Part shown: positions 23,279 to 35,271 of the stretch, piece by piece
Numbering within the stretch: the stretch's first letter is position 1
How the letters are laid out: each line of letters opens with the position of its first letter
Source of the DNA: Mallotus nudiflorus
Taxonomy: Eukaryota; Streptophyta; Magnoliopsida; Malpighiales; Euphorbiaceae
Reading direction: 5' to 3'
Assembly (NCBI GenBank): GCA_947683625.1
Contig: CANTUR010000795.1
Span: 179,923-243,922, forward strand
DNA length: 64,000 nt
The notes under the pieces: generated by a model
Databases searched by the model: none
What the model was told of the DNA's origin: nothing
What the model saw: only the letters and a program-made list of their open reading frames with translations
Position numbers and translations under genes: made by a program

Positions 23279-26200
23279 TGTAATATCCCGTGTTTTTAAA
23301 CATTTTAACACTGTACCGGGATATGCAGTGTTAATAATTTTTAAACATGATATTGATATTTCATAAGTTATTGATTAATTAAAATTGAATTTTAATTTTT
23401 TATTTTTATTTTAAGTGCTTTACGTAAAATTTTTCCGGGACTTGCATTTTCGGGGAAATTTTCACGTAAATAATTTATTATTAATTATTTTAAATATATT
23501 TTCGGACTTGCATGAACTCATATGTATTTTTAAAATACTAAATAAAGCCTATGCGTGTAAATATTTATTTAATTAGGGTTTAGTATTTTACCCTAATATT
23601 TTATTAATTAATTATTTGTTTATTTGTTATTTAATTATTTTTAATTAATATTAAATTTTAAAATATTAAATATTAAGTGTGTGGATGTAATTTTTTTCAA
23701 ATATTTTATTAAAATTATTTTTTTATTATTTTTTTATCTTTTTCTTTTTTTTTTTCTTCTTCTTCTCCTTCCCCGCGCCCGACCACTCCCTCACCACCAA
23801 CCACCATCTGTCATGCCGTTCCCCTACCGTCGGTGTGCCTCCTAGCTTGCCACCATCATCCTTAGCCGTTCCCCACCGCCAGCAGCCTTCTTCCTCGGCG
23901 CCGACAGCTTATTTTCTTCATTTGGCCAAAATTTCCTCTCCTCGCCGTCGACCACGATTTCGGCCACCATTTTTGACACCGCCGGTCTCTTTCTTCTCCT
24001 TGAGCTCCGGTGAGTGTGATTCTAGCTTTGGTTTGAGCTTAAATGGTCTAGATTTGCTTAGTTTTGAATTTTTCCCATTTTGGCCATATTGGGTTTTTGA
24101 TTTTTTTAGAATTTTTCTTGGTTGATTCATGAATAATTCCTTCACTAATGTTGATCCTAGTAGCTTAATCTACATTTATGAATTTTTGTGGAATTTTTGG
24201 AGATTTTTTGAATTTTTGGGTATTTTTGAATATTTTAATATTATTTTCTAATTTTCGGAAATTAATTATTTAAATTATGAAATTATGTTTTATGGTTAAA
24301 TTAGGTGTTGAAATGAATTATAGGAATTTATTTGGAATTTTTATGAAATTCTATGTATTTATTTTGAATTATTGAAGTTTATGTAAATTTGGGAAATTAG
24401 GGTTAATTATGTTTTTAATTGAATTTAATTGGGTAATTGAGTTTAATTATTGATATTATTGATAAATATGTTGATAAAATTAATTTTGGATAATTTTATA
24501 ATTTTTGGTGAATTTTTGAAGTAATTATAGTATATTTATATATATAAGGGCATTTTGGTAATTTTACCCTAAATTGGCTAAAAATGTAATTTAATTGGTT
24601 TTAATAGTTATTTAAGGTATAAAAATGATTTTTACAAATTATTTGGTATTTTTAACTAATTAAAACTATTTTTCGTGAATTATTTTCAATTATATATATA
24701 ATATACGATTTTTCTAATAAAATGAGTTTTTATCGATTTTTAATGCGTTTAAAGGTTAATTATGTAATTTCTACCTATAAAATGTATTTCTATGTTATAA
24801 GGATATTTTTGGTATTTCTGAAATTATTTTGTAATTGTGGACCCCGGTCGGTGGACTGTAGTTTGGAATCCGATCGTGGGATTTTGATTGTGCTCTGTGT
24901 AGTTTTTCGAAGTGTATTTCTTTGCAGGGTTGGCTCTACTCTTTTGAGTAGAGAGATGTCCGTTTTACAAGGGAGGTTCTGCCGAATTTTCAGTAGAATT
25001 CTCATAAAACGTGATATCCGGTCGAACCCTGATATCGATTCTATGTTTAATACTCTAGATCGAATTCTAGGATTTCTGTTAGGTTTATTCTAATGTCGAT
25101 TATTTATTGCTTGTTTAGTTGTGCCGAGACCGAGGGCTAGTGGACCAGGCCCATCGGATCCATCTCGTGGAGCGCACTAGGGTGAGTTACTATTTTATAT
25201 ATATGTGCTTTAGGATGCATGATTTTAGAAATACATGTTTCATGTTGACTAAATAGGCATAAATAACATTATTTGTATTTAAGTATATTTTTGGTATATT
25301 TTTGGTATATATTAAATTATATGCATGTTTTATGAATAAATTATATTTAAAATGTTTTTAAATATATTTTGAGCTTAATTCATGATTTAATTAGATTTAT
25401 TTGACGTATTTATACTCGAAATATACCTGGTTTACTTTTGGTATATTTTCAGTATATATATGTGGTTTATATTGTTATTTTATTTAAATTCATGCATCAT
25501 TTATTTGTGAATGAATGATTTATATTATTAATGAAGGATATCAATAGAACGTGCTACCTAGTGGGCAGCACTAGAACCGAGTACGTACCGGTACGCCTGT
25601 AGTATTTAGGCTATACTACTAACTATTTGTGGGTATTGATTGAATGTGATTATTTGATGTGTGAGATGTAATTTAGGTGTGATTGCTGGAGCTCGGTTGA
25701 CCAAGTGTCTCGGGGCCAATCACATTGGTAGTCAGACTGCTGGAGCTCGGTCGACTTAGTGTCTCGGGGCCAATCTACTGTCTAAATGGATTAAGTGGAT
25801 ATATTTGGATTAAGTGAGCCTGTATGGCTAGAGTGTTGTCTAACACTATTTTTGAGGTTGCGATATCATAGGGTTCTATGTGATCCTTCATAAAAGATGA
25901 TTTTCAATAAAATATATATATAACGATTTTATTGCATCTGTGCGAATTTTCCTTTATATACTTACATATTATATATACTGTTGCCTGTATGCATTGTCAT
26001 TTAGTGTGTACGTATATATATTATAGTAATTCACTCAGTGAGGTCTGACTCCCCTCCGTTGACTAATTTTTCAGGAGAGTCAATATCTTCAGACCTCAGT
26101 AGCAGGCCGATACGCCGGATTTCTTCCGCCACGACTTCTTTGTGTAAACTGCTTCCTTGAGTCTTATTTTTATAATCTAGACACTGCAGTAGTTGTAAAT

Positions 26201-26477
26201 TAAATCGTGGGATTTTATGTATTTTATTTATGTGAGATATTGTATTATGAGAACTGGATTTGTATTAAAAGATTTATATATATGATATGAGATTTGACTT
26301 AAATCCAGTTGGTGAAAATAATATTATGATATTTATGAATTTTATTTCCGCTGCAATTTAATATTGTTATTATTATTATTGCACATTTATTTTATTTTTA
26401 GGCTTGCTACGGGTTCCGGATTCGAAAGAATTCCCGTTCCCTAGTGCCGGTCATGGCCCCTGTTTTAGGTCGTGACA
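23279..26477 (+). repeat. 5' LTR of element A (3199 bp)
   Basis: It runs from TGTAATATCCCG to GTGACA. In order it contains an AT-rich first 480 bases, a pyrimidine/GC-rich patch (about 23755-23960), the donor-like ctccggtgagtg, a long T-rich intron-like part, the acceptor-like tttctttgcag, the hairpin cassette (24934-25011), the tandem modules near 25675-25795, and the acceptor-like ends tttttcag and atttttag. The frame at 23835-24125 lies in the GC patch and is not conserved as a protein. Confidence 0.95.
24934..25011 (+). other. LTR hairpin cassette, element A 5' copy
   Basis: CTCTACTC-TTTT-GAGTAGAG forms a perfect 8-bp stem. A second set of arms, CGTTTTA and TAAAACG, encloses TTCTGCC and AGTAGAA. 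In this copy the innermost pair of the inner stem is C-A, a mismatch. Confidence 0.6.
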
Positions 26478-26481
26478 AAGT

Positions 26482-26493
26482 TAGTATCAGAGC
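26482..26493 (+). other. Primer binding site of A (tRNA-iMet)
   Basis: TAGTATCAGAGC lies 4 bases after the LTR and matches the tRNA-iMet complement TGGTATCAGAGC with one G-to-A change. Confidence 0.85.
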
Positions 26494-26674
26494 GGAGTTC
26501 TGTGTCAGGGCTTAGTTATGTGAGTTGTGGCCCTAGTTTTAAAGTTGTATTTTCTGTTGAACTACTGCAGTGTATTAGGTTCGAGTATGTCTTGATGAGT
26601 ATTCCTTACTGTAGTTTTCAGCGTTATTCCTCTGTTGTCTATTTTGCCTGTATCTTTCTGTTTATCTTTTCAGA

Positions 26675-28041
26675 ATGAGGAGGCGAGCACGTGTCGCTCC
26701 ACCGATCGTTGAGTCCGAGGATGATGAGTCTTTTCAGGATGAGGTTTTACCTCCTGAGCAGCCAGTTAGACGTAGAGGTCGTGGCAGAGGTAGACCTCGA
26801 GGAGCGGCAGGTCGTCGTAGGCAGAGAGAGTTACAGGACGAGGAGCCTATAGAGCCTGAGTTTGATGTTCCTGTTCCTCCAGTTGTTCAGCCTGTTCAGC
26901 TTCCCTATCAGCAGGGTATGTCTGACCCTGAGGCAGCTTTGTTCTATGCCTGAGTTGGCAGGATTGCATTTGATGGTACTTTCGATCCGTTAGATTTTCT
27001 GCACGCGATTGAGACTAGGACTCGGACTGCTCATACCGAGTACCAACGGATCATGATCGTCGAGTTGTCTGTCGAGGGACCAGCCTTAGATTGGTTTATT
27101 CAGATGATCCAGCCCTATATGATGATGATGACATGGGCTTAGTTCCGAGAGCGATTTATGAGGAGATTTTATCTAGAGCCTCTTCGTTTAAGCTATCGTC
27201 TTCGTTTGACTAGTATTTCTCATGGAGATCGATCTGTAGAGGAGTATACCCGAGAGTTCCTTCGTCTGGGTAGATATGTAGAGGATCTGATGCGAGATCA
27301 GTATTTTACGGTCACTACCTACGTTACTGGTTTGGGTTCTGCTTTTGCTGGTATGCCTACAGCAGGCCTTACTCTCGAGTCTGTGATTGAGTTAGCTAAG
27401 GAGATTGAGTTGAGGCTAGTTAGGCAGGGAGCGATGCCTGATTACTACCAGTTGGGAGTTCAGTCGAGTGGATTGCAGGCTACTCCGTACTCTAGTTTTC
27501 ATGTTGGTTCGAGTAGTCAGTAGCGAGGTCCGACTTATCAGAGTCAGAGATAGCAGTAGCGAGTGCATCAGAGTAGTAGACATGGCCGTGGAGGTCAGCG
27601 TAGATCATTCAGATTCGGGTCAGGTGCTTCGAGCAGCAGCAGTGGTTATAGTTCTGGATCAGCGATCAGTGTTTGCTAGACTTGTGGTAGAGTCCATCAG
27701 GGACCATGTTATCTGACACCACTGATATGCTTCAGATGCGGGCAGACAGGACATTTTTCCAGATCGTGTCCTTACTTCGGGTATCAGCAGCAGTAGATTC
27801 CGTGATTCCCACGGCAGTCAATTGCTAGTGCTGCACCCGTGCCATTTCAGTTACCACCAGCTCAGCATCAGAGTTCCACTCAGTTTGTTCCACATTAGAG
27901 TCGTGGTAGAGGTACTAGAGGAGGTGCCAGAGGTGTTGGCCAGGCTTCTACCAGTCAGCAGGGAAGTCGAGGTCAGGCCAGAGTCTTTCATCTCACTCAG
28001 CAGGATGCTCAGGCATCTAATGCAGTCGTGGCAGGTATTTT
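26675..28041 (+). pseudogene. gag of element A, stop-riddled
   Basis: The start ATG follows tttatcttttcaga, an acceptor-like sequence also present in B and C. The N-terminus is Arg/Glu-rich (RRRGRGRGRPRGAAGRRR), then the capsid core. Two knuckles follow: C-X2-C-X3-H-X3-C near 27675 (its first Cys kept, then a stop) and CFRCGQTGHFSRSC at 27728-27769, complete. Stops include 26951-26953 (TGA where C has CGA), about 27140 (TAG where C has CAG), 27521-27523, 27551-27553, 27557-27559 and 27803-27805. The stops at 27521, 27557 and 27803 occur at the same codons in element C. A one-base gain in a T-run near 28042 shifts the frame before protease. Confidence 0.92.
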
Positions 28042-31000
28042 TTTCTATTTGTTACCTGGATGCTTGGGTTTTATTTGATCTGGGTGCCACGCATTCATTT
28101 GTTTTTCCCGTTTTTACTTCTAAATCTTATTGGCAAGCTTCGAGGATGGCTTTTCCTTTGTCTGTTGCCACTCCTCTGAGCGATTCCTTAGACACCGATA
28201 TTATTCTTTCTGGTTGTCTAGTTCTCGTGGGAGATAGAGAATTATCTGCTGATTTGATTCTGTTGGATGTGATGGAGTTTGATGTTATTCTGGGAATGGA
28301 TTGGTTATCTCAGTACTATGCCGTGGTAGATTGCAGGAATAAAGAGGTGACTTTTAGAATTCCTGGTGAAGTAGAGTTTAAGTTTGTGGGTGATAGGAGT
28401 TCAGCACCTCAGAATCTTATTTCTGCTATTACGGCTAGGAAGTTATTGAAGAAAGGTTGTCAGGGATATTTGGCATTGGTCAGGGATACTTCAGTGGAGA
28501 AGTTGTCACTCACAGATGTTCCTGTTGCTTGTGAATTTCCTGATGTTTTTCCCAAGGAGTTGCCAGGTTTACCACCTCATAGAGAGATTGAGTTCTGTAT
28601 AGATGTGGTTCCAGGTACTACTCCTATATCTATGAGATTGTGGTGCACCCTATCGAATGGCTCCTGCAGAGTTGAGAGAGTTGAAGGAGCAGTTACAAGA
28701 GTTATTGGATAAGGGTTTTATCAGACCTAGTGTTTCTCCTTGGGGTGCACCAGTCCTGTTTATGAAGAAGAAGGATGGTACCCTGAGACTATGCATTGAC
28801 TATAAAGAGCTGAATAAGGTAACAGTAAAGAACAAGTATCCTCTCCCAAGGATAGATGACTTATTTGACCAGCTATAGGGTGCACAGTTCTTTTCTAAGA
28901 TTGACTTGAGGTCGGGTTATCATCAGTTGCGGATTAGTGAGACCGATATTCCTAAGACGACATTCCACACATGATATGGTCATTATGAGTTTCTGGTGAT
29001 GTCTTTTGGTTTGAGTAATGCACCAGTAGCTTTTATGGACCTGATGAATAGGGTATTCAGATCGTATGTGGATCAGTTTATGGTAGTCTTCATTGATGAT
29101 ATACTAGTATATTCGAGGAGTATGGAAGAGCATGTATATCACTTGAGGATTGTACTGCAGACACTGAGAGATCATCAGCTTTATGCTAAATTCTCGAAGT
29201 GTGATTTCTGGATGGAGAGTGTTTCTTTTCTTGGACATGTAGTGTCTAAAGAAGGTATTCAGGTTGATCCACAGAAGATTGAGGCAGTATCTGATTGGCC
29301 TAGACCGACTTCTGTTACAGAGATTCGAAGTTTTCTGGGTTTAGCCGGGTATTATAGGCTGTTTGTGCAGGATTTTTCCAGGATTGTAGCCCCTATGACT
29401 CGCTTGACTCAGAAGAATGTTAGATTTGAGTGGTCAGAAGCTTGTGAGAATAGTTTTCAATTGTTGAAGGAGAAGTTGACCACAGCGCCAGTATTAGCTT
29501 TGCCTAATAGTGTGGACAAGTTCACAGTTTACTGTGATGCCTCTAGAATTGGTCTTGGTTGTGTGTTGATGCAGAATGGAAGGGTGATAGCCTATGCTTC
29601 GAGGCAGTTGAAGAAGCATGAGCAGAACTATCCTACACATGACCTTGAGATGGCTGCAGTGATCTTTGCTTTGAAGATTTGGAGACATTATCTGTACGGG
29701 GTGACTTGTGAGATATTTACTGATCACAAGAGCCTTAAGTACATTTTCCAGTAGCGAGATTTGAATCTGAGGCAGAGGAGATGGTTGGAATTGTTAAAGG
29801 ATTATGATTGCAAGATTCTATATCATCCAGGTAAAGCTAATGTGGTAGTAGATGCCTTGAGTAGGAAGTCCTCAGGCAGTCTTGCTCATATCAGTGTTGA
29901 GAGGAGACCATTGATCCAGGAGTTGCATCTGTTGGTGGATCAAGGTCTGATGATGAAGATCAGTAGATCAAGTGGACTGCTAGCTTAGTTTAAAGTATGA
30001 TCTGTACTGAGGGATAGGATTAAAGCAGCTCAAAGCCGAGATCCTATTCTAGAAGAGCTTGCAAAGAATGTTTGAGCAGGAAAGTTCACTGATTTCACAC
30101 TCGATGATGATGGTGTGTTGTGGATCAGTGGTAGATTATGCATTCCCGATGTGGATGACTTGAGAGAGGAGATTTTAGAGGAAGCACATTCTACAACCTA
30201 CAGCGTTCATCCAGGTGTTACTAAGATGTACCACAGTATCAGAGACTTAGATTGGTGGGATGGATTGAAGAAGGATGTCGCTGATTATGTTGCTAAGTGT
30301 TTGACGTGTCAGCAAGTGAAAGTTAAGCATCAGAAGCCTTCTGGGAAGCTTCAGCCTCTTCCTATTCCGGAGTGGAAGTGGGAAAGGATAGCTATAGATT
30401 TTATGGTCGGTTTACCTCGTTCGAAGGATGGATACGATTCCATCTGGGTGATTGTAGACAGGTTGACAAAGTCTGCACATTTCTTGCCTGTGAAAGCCAC
30501 CTATTTAGTTGCTAGATTGGCGAAATTGTATGTGAAGCATATTGTGTGCCTTCATGGAGTACCTGTGTCCATTGTGTCAGATAGAGGTTCGGTGTTTACT
30601 TCTCGATTTTGGCAGAAGTTACAGGAAGCGATGGGCACTAGGTTGGATTTCAGTACTACTTTTCATCCTCAAATAGATGGTCAGTCTGAGAGGACGATCC
30701 AAACACTGGAAGATATGTTGAGGATGTGTGTCTTGGATTTGGGAGGTAGCTGGGATGATCATTTGCCGCTCGTTGAGTTTGCATATAATAACAGCTACCA
30801 TAGCAGTATTGGTATGACACCGTATGAGGCGTTGTATGGAAGGAAGTGTAGATCCCCTCTGAGTTGGGATGAGATTGGTGAGAGAGCTTTGACTGGACCT
30901 GAGATGGTTCAGGATGCTGTAGAGAAAGTCACCGTGATTAAGCACAGATTAGAGACCGCAGTTAGCAGACAGAAGAGTTATGTGGATCTTAGGCGTAGAG

Positions 31001-31437
31001 ATGTGGAGTTTCAGGTTGGAGATTTTTTTTTTCTGAAGGTATCTCCGATGAAGGGTGTGATGAGATTTAGCAGGAAGGGTAAGTTAGCACCGAGGTATAT
31101 TGGACCGTTTGAGATTCTGGAGAGAGTTGGCACTGTTGCATATCGATTGGATTTGCCTCCGAGTATGTCACAGGTGCATCCAGTATTTCATATCTCGATG
31201 CTGAGGAAGTATATCTCAGACCCTTCACACGTGTTGCAACCTGATAGTATAGAAGTGAGTGAAGATTTAACGTTTGTGGAAGAACCTGTGGCGATCGTAG
31301 ATTATCAAGTTCGACAGTTGCATTCGAAGCAGATTCCGATGGTCAAGGTTCTGTGGCGTAGCGATAGAGTTGAGGAGCATACGTGGGAGACTGAAGCTGA
31401 GATGCGAGCTTCTTACCCGTATCTCTTTCCTTCCTGA
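28042..31437 (+). pseudogene. pol of element A: protease, RT, RNase H, integrase, chromodomain-like tail
   Basis: Protease shows LFDLGATHSF near 28072 (usual DSG-type motif altered). A ten-base gain near 28634 breaks the frame before reverse transcriptase. From 28657 one frame continues: RT with KKDGTLRLCIDY and the active-site FIDD (Asp codons at 29095-29100); RNase H with VYCDAS, DLEMAAV and TDHKSL; the integrase zinc region (H-H-C-C, about 30180-30310); the core with IDFMVGLP, SDRGSVF and DGQSERT; a GPFEIL motif; and a tail VKVLWRSDRVEEHTWE, which resembles the chromodomain region of Tekay/Del elements. Stops break this frame at 28876-28878, near 28972, 29752-29754, 29986-29988, about 29998 and about 30073. 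The final stop is at 31435-31437. Confidence 0.93.
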
Positions 31438-31480
31438 TCTTGTAATCTTTTCTTTTTGGAATTCGGGGACGAATTCTTGT

Positions 31481-31493
31481 AAGGGGGGAAGAC
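31481..31493 (+). other. Polypurine tract of A
   Basis: aaggggggaagac lies directly before the 3' LTR. The same tract occurs in C (59349-59361) and inverted in G. Confidence 0.85.
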
Positions 31494-33184
31494 TGTAATA
31501 TCCTGTGTTTTTAAACATTTTAACACTGTACCGGGATATGCCGTGTTAATAATTTTTAAACATGATATTGATATTTCATAAGTTATTGATTAATTAAAAT
31601 TGAATTTTAATTGTTTATTATTATTTGAAGTGCTTTACGTAAAATTTTTCCGGGACTTGCATTTTCGGGGAAATTTTCACGTAAATAATTTATTATTAAT
31701 TATTTTAAATATATTTTCGGACTTGCATGAACTCATAAGTATTTTTAAAATACTAAATAAAGTCTATGCGTGTAAATATTTATTTAATTAGGGTTTAGTA
31801 TTTTACCCTAATATTTTATTAATTAATTATTTGTTTATTTGTTATTTAATTATTTTTAATTAATATTAAATTTTAAAATATTAAATATTAAGTGTGTGGA
31901 TGTAATTTTTTTTAAATATTTTATTAAAATTATTTTTTTATTATTTTTCTTTTTTTTTTCTTTTTTTTTTCTTTTCTTTTCTTTTCTTTTTCTTCTTCTT
32001 CTTCTTCTTCTTCTTCTCCTTCCCCGCGCCCGACCACTCCCTCACCACCAACCACCGTCTGTCACGCCGTTCCCCTACCGTCGGTGTGCCTCCCGGCTTG
32101 CCACCGTCGTCCTCAGTCGTTCCCCGCCGCCAGCAGCCTTCTTCCCCGGCGCCGGCAGCCTCTTTTCTTCATTTGGCCAAAATTTCCTCTCCTCGCCGTC
32201 GACCACGATTCCGGCCACCATTTTTGACACCATCGATCTCTTTCTTCTCCTCGAGCTCCGGTGAGTGTGATTTTAGCTTTGGTTTGAGCTTAAATGGTCT
32301 AGATTTGCTTAGTTTTGAATTTTTCCCATTTCGGCCATATTGGGTTTTTGATTTTTTTTAGAATTTTTCTTGGTTGATTCATGAATAATTCCTTCACAAA
32401 TGTTGATCCTAGTAGCTTAATCTACATGTATGAATTTTTTTGGAATTTTTGAAGATTGTTTGAATTTTTGGATATTTTTGAATATTTTAATATTATTTTT
32501 TAATTTTCGGAATTTAATTATTTAAATTATGAAATTGTGTTTTATGGTTAAATTAGGTTTTTGAATGAATTATAGGAATTTATTTGGAATTTTTATGAAA
32601 TTCTATGTATTTATTTTGAATTATTAAAGTTTATGTAAATTTGGGAAATTAGGGTTAATTATGTTTTTAATTGAATTTAATTGGGTAATTGAGTTTAATT
32701 ATTGATATTATTGATAAATATGTTGAGAAAATTAATTTTGGATAATTGTATAATTTTTGGTGAATTTTTGAAGTAATTATAGTATATTTATATATATAAG
32801 GGCATTTTGGTAATTTTACCCTAAATTGGCTAAAAATGTAATTTAATTGGTTTTAATAGTTATTTAAGGTATAAAAATGATTTCTACAAATTATTTGGTA
32901 TTTTTAACTAATTAAAACTATTTTTCGTGAATTATTTTCAATTATATATATAATATATGGTTTTTCTAATAAAATGAGTTTTTATCGGTTTTTAATGTGT
33001 TTAAAGGTTAATTATGTAATTTCTACCTATAAAATGTATTTCTATGTTATAAGGATATTTTAGTATTTCTGAAATTATTTTGTGATTATGGACCCCGGTC
33101 GGTGGACTGTAGTTTGGAGTCTGACCGTGGGATTTTAATTGTGCTCTGTGTAGTTTTTCGAAGTGTATTTCTTTGCAGGGTCGG

Positions 33185-33262
33185 CTCTACTCTTTTGAGT
33201 AGAGAGATGTCCATTTTACAAGGGAGGTTCTGTCGAATTTTTGATAGAATTCTCGTAAAACG
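33185..33262 (+). other. LTR hairpin cassette, element A 3' copy
   Basis: It has the same three-arm layout as the 5' copy. The inner stem reads TTCTGTC and GATAGAA, which differs from the usual TTCTGCC and GGTAGAA by a change on each side that keeps the pairing. Confidence 0.6.
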
Positions 33263-33908
33263 TGATATCCGGTCGAACCCTGATATCGATTCTATGTTTA
33301 ATACTCTAGATCGAATTCTGTTAGGTTTATTCTAATGTCGATTATTTATTGCTTGTTTAGTTGCACCGAGACCGAGGGCTAGTGGACCAGGCCTGTCAGA
33401 TCCATCTCGTGGAGCGCACTAGGATAAGTTACTATTTTATATATATGTGCTTTAGGATGCATAATTTTAGAAATACATGTTTCATGTTGACTAAATAGGC
33501 ATAAATAACATGATTTGTATTTAAGTATATTTTTGGTATATATTAAATTATATGCATGTTTTATGAATAAATTATATTTAAAATGTTTTTAAATATATTT
33601 TGAGCTTAATTCATGATTTAATTGGATTTATTTGACGTATTTATACTCGAAATATACCTGGTTTACTTTTGGTATATTTCCAGTATATATATGTGTTTTA
33701 TATTGTTATTTTATTTAAATTCATGCATCATTTATTTGTGAATGAATGATTTATATTATTAATGAAGGATATCAATAGAACGTGCTACCTAGTGGGCAGC
33801 ACTAGGACCGAGTACGTACCGGTACGCCTGTAGTATTTAGGCTATACTACTAACTATTTGTGGGTATTGATTGAATGTGATTATTTGATGTGTGAGATGT
33901 AATTTGGG

Positions 33909-34010
33909 TGTGATTGCTGGAGCTCGGTTGACCAAGTGTCTCGGGGCCAATCACATTGGCAGTCAGACTGCTGGAGCTCGGTCGACTTAGTGTCTCGGGG
34001 CCAGTCTACT
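33909..34010 (+). repeat. Two tandem ~52-bp hairpin modules in the LTR
   Basis: Module 1 runs from TGTGATTG (33909-33916) to CAATCACA (33948-33955). Module 2 runs from AGACTG to CAGTCT. Both enclose a shared core beginning ctggagctcggt and ending gtgtctcggggc. Thus a direct repeat of the core sits between two different inverted-repeat arm pairs. The same arrangement is seen in C, D, E and F, and in decayed form in B. Confidence 0.7.
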
Positions 34011-34708
34011 GTCTAAATGGATTAAGTGGATATATTTGGATTAAGTGAGCCTGTATGGCTAGAGTGTTGTCTAACACTATTTTTGAGGTTGCGATATCAT
34101 AGGGTTCTATGTGATCCTTCATAAAAGATGATTTTCAATAAAATATATATAAAACGATTTTATTGCATCTGTGCGAATTTTCCTGTATATACTTACATAT
34201 TATATATACTGTTGCCTGTATGCATTGTCATTTAGTGTGTATGTATATATATTATAGTAATTCACTCAGTGAGGTCTGACTCCCCTCCGTTGACTAATTT
34301 TTCAGGAGAGTCAATATCTTCAGACCTCAGTAGTAGGCCGATACACCGGATTTCTTCCGTCCCGGCTTCTTTGTGTAAACTGCTTACTTGAGTCTTATTT
34401 TTATAATCTAGACACTACAGTAGTTGTAAATTAAATCGTGGGATTTTATGTATTTTATTTATGTGAGATATTGTATTATGAGAACTGGATTTGTATTAAA
34501 AGATTTATATATATGATATGAGATTTGACTTAAATCCAGTTGGTGAAAATAATATTATGATATTTATGAATTTTATTTCCGCTGCAATTTAATATTGTTA
34601 TTATTATTATTGCACGTTTATTTTATTTTTAGGCTTGCTACGGGTTCCGGATTCGAAAGAATTCCCGTTCCCTAGTGCCGGTCATGGCCCCTGTTTTGGG
34701 TCGTGACA

Positions 34709-34783
34709 TTTTCCATCTCACTCAGCAGGATGCGCAGGCATCTAATGCAGTCATGGCAGGTATTATTTTTGTTTGTTACCTGG
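34709..34783 (+). pseudogene. 75-bp piece of element B between insertions A and D
   Basis: It encodes the gag-protease junction (HLTQQDAQASNAV), colinear with 28000-28065 of A. It begins with the second copy of the ttttc duplication and ends with cctgg, the left duplication of solo LTR D. Confidence 0.92.
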
Positions 34784-35085
34784 TGTAATAACCCGAGTAT
34801 TAATGAATTTTTAATATATATTTGATTATTTAATTATTTTGTTAATAATTAACGTTATTTTATGTTTATTTAAAATGTTCTACGTAAAAATTTTCACGAA
34901 ACTCATTATTTTGGGAAATAATATTTAAATAATATTTTATTGTTTAATGTTGTTTTATTTTATTAAAGTATATGGGTTCATGCATGATCATTATTTTATG
35001 TATTAATATATATATATACATGCATATACCTAGGGTTTATATTTTTATTTCATGTGTTATATATATATATATATATATGCATATA

Positions 35086-35119
<34 letters not shown>

Positions 35120-35216
35120 AATGTGTATAAAAATATATTTAATTATGCATGTGTATAAATGTGTGGTGTGTGTTTATTGTGTATATTATAAATTTTATTA
35201 TATTTTAATATAAAGT

Positions 35217-35271
<55 letters not shown>

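Larger units (their letters stand above)
23279..34708 (+). mobile_element. Gypsy element 'A' (Tekay/Del-like), complete, inserted in gag of B
   Basis: Two 3.2-kb LTRs (23279-26477 and 31494-34708) flank gag-pol. The perfect 5-bp duplication ttttc stands at 23274-23278 and 34709-34713. The disrupted sequence of B rejoins exactly across it. The LTRs are very similar by eye, with scattered changes and one expanded (TTC)n tract, so the insertion is fairly young. Coding capacity is lost through stops and at least two indels. Confidence 0.96.
31494..34708 (+). repeat. 3' LTR of element A (3215 bp)
   Basis: It begins TGTAATATCCTG and ends GTGACA followed by the ttttc duplication. It is nearly the same as the 5' copy. 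A pyrimidine tract at about 31945-32020 has become longer, with nine TTC units against about four in the 5' LTR. The tandem hairpin modules are at 33909-34010. Confidence 0.95.

Noticed and set aside
23835..24125. Pro/Ser/Arg-rich open frames in the GC-rich patches of the LTRs (also 19533-19961, 32086-32361, 36985-37296, 39768-40046, 51615-51887, 59846-60118)
   Set aside because: They lie at the same LTR position but are read in different frames and lengths, with no conserved protein; composition explains the openness. They may be part of an untranslated first exon.
29494..29727. Minus-strand frames opposite RNase H and integrase (also 30619-30945, 57371-57604, 58454-58778)
   Set aside because: Antisense shadows of the pol frame, recurring in A and C because the sense strand does.
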